Origin: Ruminococcus sp. YRD2003
GTDB lineage: Bacteria > Bacillota > Clostridia > Oscillospirales > Ruminococcaceae
Assembly: GCA_900109435.1 (NCBI GenBank)
Contig: FNZT01000014.1
Coordinates: 1 to 64,000 of the forward strand
Direction: 5' to 3'
DNA: 64,000 nucleotides
This document shows, in pieces, positions 60,898 to 64,000 of the stretch; the stretch's first letter is position 1; every line of letters starts with the position of its first letter. A program made the position numbers and the translations under genes. The notes under the pieces were generated by a model. That model was not told the origin of the DNA, made no database searches, and saw nothing but the letters and a program-made list of their open reading frames with translations.

Positions 60898-61666
60898 TCT
60901 TATCCTCCTGTCCAAGGTCTATGCTTCCGACGTCACAGCGGAGTCTGACAGTACATTTACCGTCTGCGAGCAGCTCCTTCTTACCGCCGACAGGCTTGTC
61001 ATCGTCACCTGTAATAGTCTCGCATTTAAGGTCGCCCGCATCAAAAGTGATATCTCCGACGTCAACACTGACCTTAGCCTCACACTCGCCGACCTCTGCA
61101 AGCGAGATGTCGGCATTTCCGACATCGACCGAGATCTCCGAATCGGCAAGGATCGCGATATCGGTCATTTCCACATTGCCGACATCGCATTTAACACTGA
61201 ACTCTCCGTTCAGCCCGTCGATGTCAACATTTCCGACATCGGCGTTGATATCGAATTTATTGAAGCTTTCGGGCAGAGATATCCTGACATCCGCCTCCAC
61301 ATCCACAGCTTTTGCGTTCGAGTTTTTCCACTCCCAGAAGCTCTTGCCCGATTCGGGGTCAACGATAGAAACGACTAATACTCCGTCCTCGACCTCTGCC
61401 TTGCATGAGAGATGCTCACTCACAGTGCTGACCTTGTTCTGAGTTATGCCCTGTATCTTATAGTCGACGTGTATTTCCGCGTCCTTGTTTTCACCATAGG
61501 AGACCTCGATATCTCCGACGCTTATATCCGTTCTCAGCTCGGTAGCGGAGCCGACAGCTGCCGAAACATCCTCACTGTTATTAACGGTGACGACAGGATC
61601 ATCTAAACCACACGAATCCAGAACAAGCAGCGAAGCCGCAGCGATAATAGCCATTGCTTTTCTCAT
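60890..61666 (-). CDS. Putative lipoprotein with DUF4097-like beta repeats inside the rib operon
   Basis: A short signal ([19 protein letters not shown]) ends in a lipobox-like LDSC, so the mature protein would be lipid-anchored outside the membrane. The rest is a beta-helix-like series of near repeats ([49 protein letters not shown]), typical of DUF4097-type adhesin-like proteins. It lies between ribE and ribBA with its own AGGAGG. No flavin motif is visible. Its presence in a riboflavin operon is unusual. Confidence 0.75.
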   Translation of the reverse strand: MRKAMAIIAAASLLVLDSCGLDDPVVTVNNSEDVSAAVGSATELRTDISVGDIEVSYGENKDAEIHVDYKIQGITQNKVSTVSEHLSCKAEVEDGVLVVSIVDPESGKSFWEWKNSNAKAVDVEADVRISLPESFNKFDINADVGNVDIDGLNGEFSVKCDVGNVEMTDIAILADSEISVDVGNADISLAEVGECEAKVSVDVGDITFDAGDLKCETITGDDDKPVGGKKELLADGKCTVRLRCDVGSIDLGQEDKNV

Positions 61667-61678
61667 AGGATACCTCCT

Positions 61679-62320
61679 TTATACGAAGCCGTTTTTCGCG
61701 AGAAGCTCCATAGACACCCCTCCGATACGACTTTCGGGCTTCATGAGTTTCTCAACGTATTTTGCGATGATATCATTTTCGAGATTGACCGTATCCCCTG
61801 CCTTTTTTGAGCCGAGCACGGTCTGAGACGCGGTATGCGGTATAACGGAAACACTGAAGCTGCAATCCGTTACCTTTGCAACGGTAAGGCTTATCCCGTC
61901 CACGGCGACCGAACCTTTTTCAACGATATAGCGCATCAGCTCAGGCTTTGCGGCAATGGTATACCACACAGCGATACCGTCGTTTTTTATGTCGGTAACG
62001 GTCCCCGTGCCGTCGATATGTCCCGAGACGATATGCCCGCCGAATCTTCCGCCCGCCGACATAGCGCGTTCAAGGTCAACGGGGCTGCCGCTGTGCAGAC
62101 TGCCGAGCGAAGAGCGGCTGAGGGTCTCGTTCATAACGTCCGCCTGAAAAAAAGCGTCTCCATGATCCGTAACAGTCAGACACACACCGTTCACGGCAAT
62201 GCTGTCGCCGAGCTTAACATCCTCGAGGACCTTCCGAGCTTTGATACGAATAAAAGATTTATTGCCGCTGCGCTGAATGCTCTCAACAAAGCCGACTTCT
62301 TCAATTATGCCCGTGAACAT
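61679..62320 (-). CDS. ribE: Riboflavin synthase alpha chain
   Basis: It dismutates two lumazines into riboflavin. The 213-aa product has the two repeated lumazine-binding domains: MFTGIIEEVGFVESI with NGVCLTVTDHG, and GHIVSGHIDGTGTV with VDGISLTVAKV. The start overlaps ribD by 20 bp with AGGGTGAAG upstream. The sequence is complete. Confidence 0.95.
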   Translation of the reverse strand: MFTGIIEEVGFVESIQRSGNKSFIRIKARKVLEDVKLGDSIAVNGVCLTVTDHGDAFFQADVMNETLSRSSLGSLHSGSPVDLERAMSAGGRFGGHIVSGHIDGTGTVTDIKNDGIAVWYTIAAKPELMRYIVEKGSVAVDGISLTVAKVTDCSFSVSVIPHTASQTVLGSKKAGDTVNLENDIIAKYVEKLMKPESRIGGVSMELLAKNGFV

Positions 62321-63410
62321 TCTTCACCCTGCTTTCTATGAGGATATCCTCCCCGAAATGCCTGACAGCGACCGTCTCGAGCTTGAACCCGTTGTCGGGC
62401 TTATCGGCACCAACACCCGCAACAGGCGATTTTGCGCCTATCCCGCCGAAAATCTTCGGTGCGATGTAGGTCTGCACCTTGTCGACTATCCCTGCCTCAA
62501 GCGCCGACCAGTTGAGCTCGCCGCCACCTTCAAGGAGCACGCTGTCAATATTGAGCGAGGAAAGCGTTTTCATCAGCTGCCGCAAATCGGGGCGGCCGTT
62601 CCTCCCGCGGAACGTGAGTATAGTGCAGCCTTTGTCTATATAAGGCTGAGTTATAGCGACATCACTCTCAAGCGTTGCGATTATCGTAGGTACAGTTCTC
62701 GCAGTGCAGACGATTCGGCTCGTAAGCGGTGTTCTCAGCGAAGAATCGCAGACTATCCTTACAGGATCTCTTCCGCCCTCGAGCCTGCAAGTGAGCATGG
62801 GGTCATCCTTCAGGACTGTTCCGACCCCGACCATAACAGCCGCGTGCTTCAGCCTGTCGCGCTGAACGTTCAAGCGAGCCTCCTCGCCTGTTATCCACTT
62901 TGACTCACCTGTACGGCAGGCGATCTTGCCGTCCGCAGTCATCGCGTATTTCATCGTCACGAACGGCAGATGTTTTGTTATATACTTGAAGAAGATCTCG
63001 TTTACAGCATCGCATTCATCTCTGAGCACGCCCTCAACGACTTCTATACCGTTGTCGCGGAGCTCCCGAACGCCCTTCCCCGCAACGAGCGGATTAGGGT
63101 CAGCCGAGCCGACGTATACACGCCTGATACCGCGCTCGATGATAGCTTCCGTACACGGCGGCTGCTTACCTCGGTGACAGCAAGGTTCAAGAGTAACATA
63201 CATCTCCGCGCCCGCACAGTCAACTCCGCGCGAGTCACAGTCAGCGAAGGCAGCGCGCTCAGCGTGAAGTTCGCCGTATTTCTTGTGGAACCCCCGCCCT
63301 ATCACTTCACCGTCACGTACTATGACAGCGCCTACCATGGGGTTCGGGCTGACGAATCCCATACCCTTCTGCGCAAGCTCAACAGCCTCTCTCATAAATA
63401 CTTCATTCAT
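62301..63410 (-). CDS. ribD: Bifunctional diaminohydroxyphosphoribosylaminopyrimidine deaminase / uracil reductase
   Basis: The N-terminal deaminase has the zinc site HAE (GELHAERAAF) and PCCHRGKQPPC. The C-terminal reductase has YAMTADGKIACRTGESKWIT and LLEGGGELNWS. It performs steps 2 and 3 of riboflavin synthesis. At 369 aa the length is normal. It is the first gene after the FMN riboswitch; its GGAAGTGATGCT ribosome binding site directly follows the attenuator hairpin. Confidence 0.96.
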   Translation of the reverse strand: MNEVFMREAVELAQKGMGFVSPNPMVGAVIVRDGEVIGRGFHKKYGELHAERAAFADCDSRGVDCAGAEMYVTLEPCCHRGKQPPCTEAIIERGIRRVYVGSADPNPLVAGKGVRELRDNGIEVVEGVLRDECDAVNEIFFKYITKHLPFVTMKYAMTADGKIACRTGESKWITGEEARLNVQRDRLKHAAVMVGVGTVLKDDPMLTCRLEGGRDPVRIVCDSSLRTPLTSRIVCTARTVPTIIATLESDVAITQPYIDKGCTILTFRGRNGRPDLRQLMKTLSSLNIDSVLLEGGGELNWSALEAGIVDKVQTYIAPKIFGGIGAKSPVAGVGADKPDNGFKLETVAVRHFGEDILIESRVKNVHGHN

Positions 63411-63421
63411 AGCATCACTTC

Positions 63422-63472
63422 CAAAAAAGCGCTCCTCGGTATACCTTACGGCATACGCTTCGGGGCGCTGAT
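63422..63472 (-). terminator. Attenuator terminator of the FMN riboswitch
   Basis: Minus strand: AGCGCCCCGAAGCGTATGCC pairs with GGTATACCGAGGAGCGCT and is followed by TTTTTT, 12 bases before ribD. It is the off state of the riboswitch. Confidence 0.85.
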
Positions 63473-63492
63473 AATCACATTATGCAGTGACA

Positions 63493-63632
63493 TCTTCTTT
63501 CATCCGGACTATTGCTGAACAAATGCAGCACGTTCAAAGAACGACCGTCGGCTTCGGGATCACACCGAATCAGCCAGAATGGCTCGCAGGCTATACTGCC
63601 GGTAGGGAATCACACCCTGCCCTGAAGATCTA
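63493..63632 (-). promoter_or_regulatory. FMN riboswitch (RFN element)
   Basis: Read on the minus strand, the conserved blocks appear in order: GATCTTCAGGGCAGGGTG, ATTCCCTACCGGC, GCCTGCGAGCC, GATTCGGTGTGATCCCGAAG, CCGACGGT and TAGTCCGGATGAAAGAAG. FMN binding favours the downstream terminator and lowers expression of ribD through the MATE gene. Confidence 0.97.
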
Positions 63633-63639
63633 CAGTAAT

Positions 63640-63668
63640 ATTATATCACTCTGACGGCAAGATGTCAA
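63640..63668 (-). promoter_or_regulatory. Promoter of the riboflavin operon
   Basis: Minus strand: TTGACA (63668-63663), a 17-bp spacer and TATAAT (63645-63640), directly upstream of the riboswitch. Confidence 0.9.
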
Positions 63669-63688
63669 TAGTTTTATACTGCAAACAA

Positions 63689-63715
63689 AAACAGCCGTTA
63701 GCGGAACGGCTGTTT
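63689..63715 (-). terminator. Terminator of the GGDEF gene
   Basis: The stem AAACAGCCGTT/AACGGCTGTTT (loop CCGCT on the minus strand) is followed on the minus strand by TTGTTT. It lies 18 bp after the stop. Confidence 0.85.
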
Positions 63716-63732
63716 ACTATTTTACAGTGTTT

Positions 63733-64000
63733 TCATTTCTTCAGGTACTTAGAGAGCTTTTTTTTTCTCTTCTCCTCATACATTATCTTATCTGCGGCAG
63801 TTACGAATCTGAAGATGTCCTCCCCCTCACGAGGTCTTGCGATGGTGTATCCGATACTTGCGCTCAGCGCGAACGGATTCTCCATACTTTCATTTATGAC
63901 TTCGATCGAATGCTCTATCCGTTTAGTAAGGTCGCTCGCGAGCTCATCAGTAGAATCCGCGGCAAAAACAATAAATTCATCACCACCGAAGCGGCAGAAG
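63733..64000 (-). CDS. GGDEF-domain diguanylate cyclase, C-terminal part (cut by window edge)
   Basis: The visible 88 codons read FCRFGGDEFIVFAA, then LSASIGYTIARP and AADKMYEEKRKKKLSKYLKK before TGA. The intact GGDEF active-site loop suggests c-di-GMP synthesis. The sensory N-terminal part lies beyond base 64000. An I-site (RxxD) is not evident in the visible part. Confidence 0.9.
   Translation of the reverse strand, partial: FCRFGGDEFIVFAADSTDELASDLTKRIEHSIEVINESMENPFALSASIGYTIARPREGEDIFRFVTAADKIMYEEKRKKKLSKYLKK

Noticed and set aside
59548..60948. 466-codon plus-strand open frame over ribH and ribBA
   Set aside because: It is antisense to two fully conserved rib genes and arises from their codon bias; no ribosome binding site or family features.

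Overview
The window looks like a chromosomal segment of a Ruminococcus-type Clostridia (Oscillospiraceae). The evidence is two secreted BspA-like leucine-rich-repeat proteins ending in type I dockerin modules, a Clostridia-style FMN-riboswitch rib operon, consensus TTGACA/TATAAT promoters with AGGAGG ribosome binding sites, and clostridial integrative-element genes. The genus is inferred from gene content only. The left 47 kb is accessory and the right 17 kb is mostly housekeeping or surface genes with higher GC.

Bases 1-950 are the end of one integrated element: the 3' end of a type I restriction hsdR gene, then a 45-bp copy of the 3' half of a tRNA-Met(CAU) gene (906-950). An identical 45-bp copy lies at 39345-39389. 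Neither copy has a 5' tRNA half, and both are preceded by the same kind of right-end sequence: paired GTRCACCAA repeats, then GATAC-N3-GTGA-N8-CTG at identical distance from the core. I read this as tandem accretion of two related elements, the second spanning about 951-39389. Its backbone is a Fic protein (+) facing a minus-strand set of excisionase, tyrosine integrase, P4-type primase, MobC-like protein, relaxase and a small protein. Its cargo follows: a 628-aa orphan, a minus-strand Mrr nuclease / OLD-like ATPase / Nmad2 / Nmad3 cluster, a graveyard of gene fragments (14.07-16.2 kb), and an AT-rich 12-gene plus-strand operon (16.59-38.47 kb).

That operon is the most interesting feature. 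A consensus promoter drives a HerA-like ATPase, a membrane-prone protein, a small protein, two VWA-like proteins, a PP2C phosphatase, a Ser/Thr kinase with a zinc ribbon, an SF1 UPF1/DNA2-like helicase, a 700-aa orphan, a long coiled-coil McrB-like AAA+ protein, a 1288-aa orphan and a 647-aa coiled-coil orphan. Start/stop overlaps couple most genes. VWA + PP2C + kinase is the known TerY-P phosphorylation triad; here it appears to regulate a large nucleic-acid-processing NTPase assembly, probably for defence.

From 39.4 to 47.5 kb is a second accessory stretch: a KilAC antirepressor relic, a metallophosphoesterase, a macrodomain with an in-frame TAG, a KptA/Tpt1-like phosphotransferase, small orphans, a self-contained LytTR regulatory unit (21-bp-spaced direct repeats, promoter, CPBP-like membrane protein, LytTR regulator, DUF3021 protein), a U32-like protein, an ADP-ribosylglycohydrolase and a trpB2 relic. 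The macrodomain, KptA and ADP-ribosylglycohydrolase all act on ADP-ribose or NAD chemistry.

From 47.5 kb onward: dockerin/LRR protein, low-molecular-weight tyrosine phosphatase, cupin, amidohydrolase, tRNA-Leu(CAA) followed by a triplicated ~98-bp terminator unit, LRR/transglutaminase/dockerin protein, pta, and a minus-strand FMN-riboswitch operon ribD-ribE-lipoprotein-ribBA-ribH-MATE. The window ends inside a GGDEF gene.
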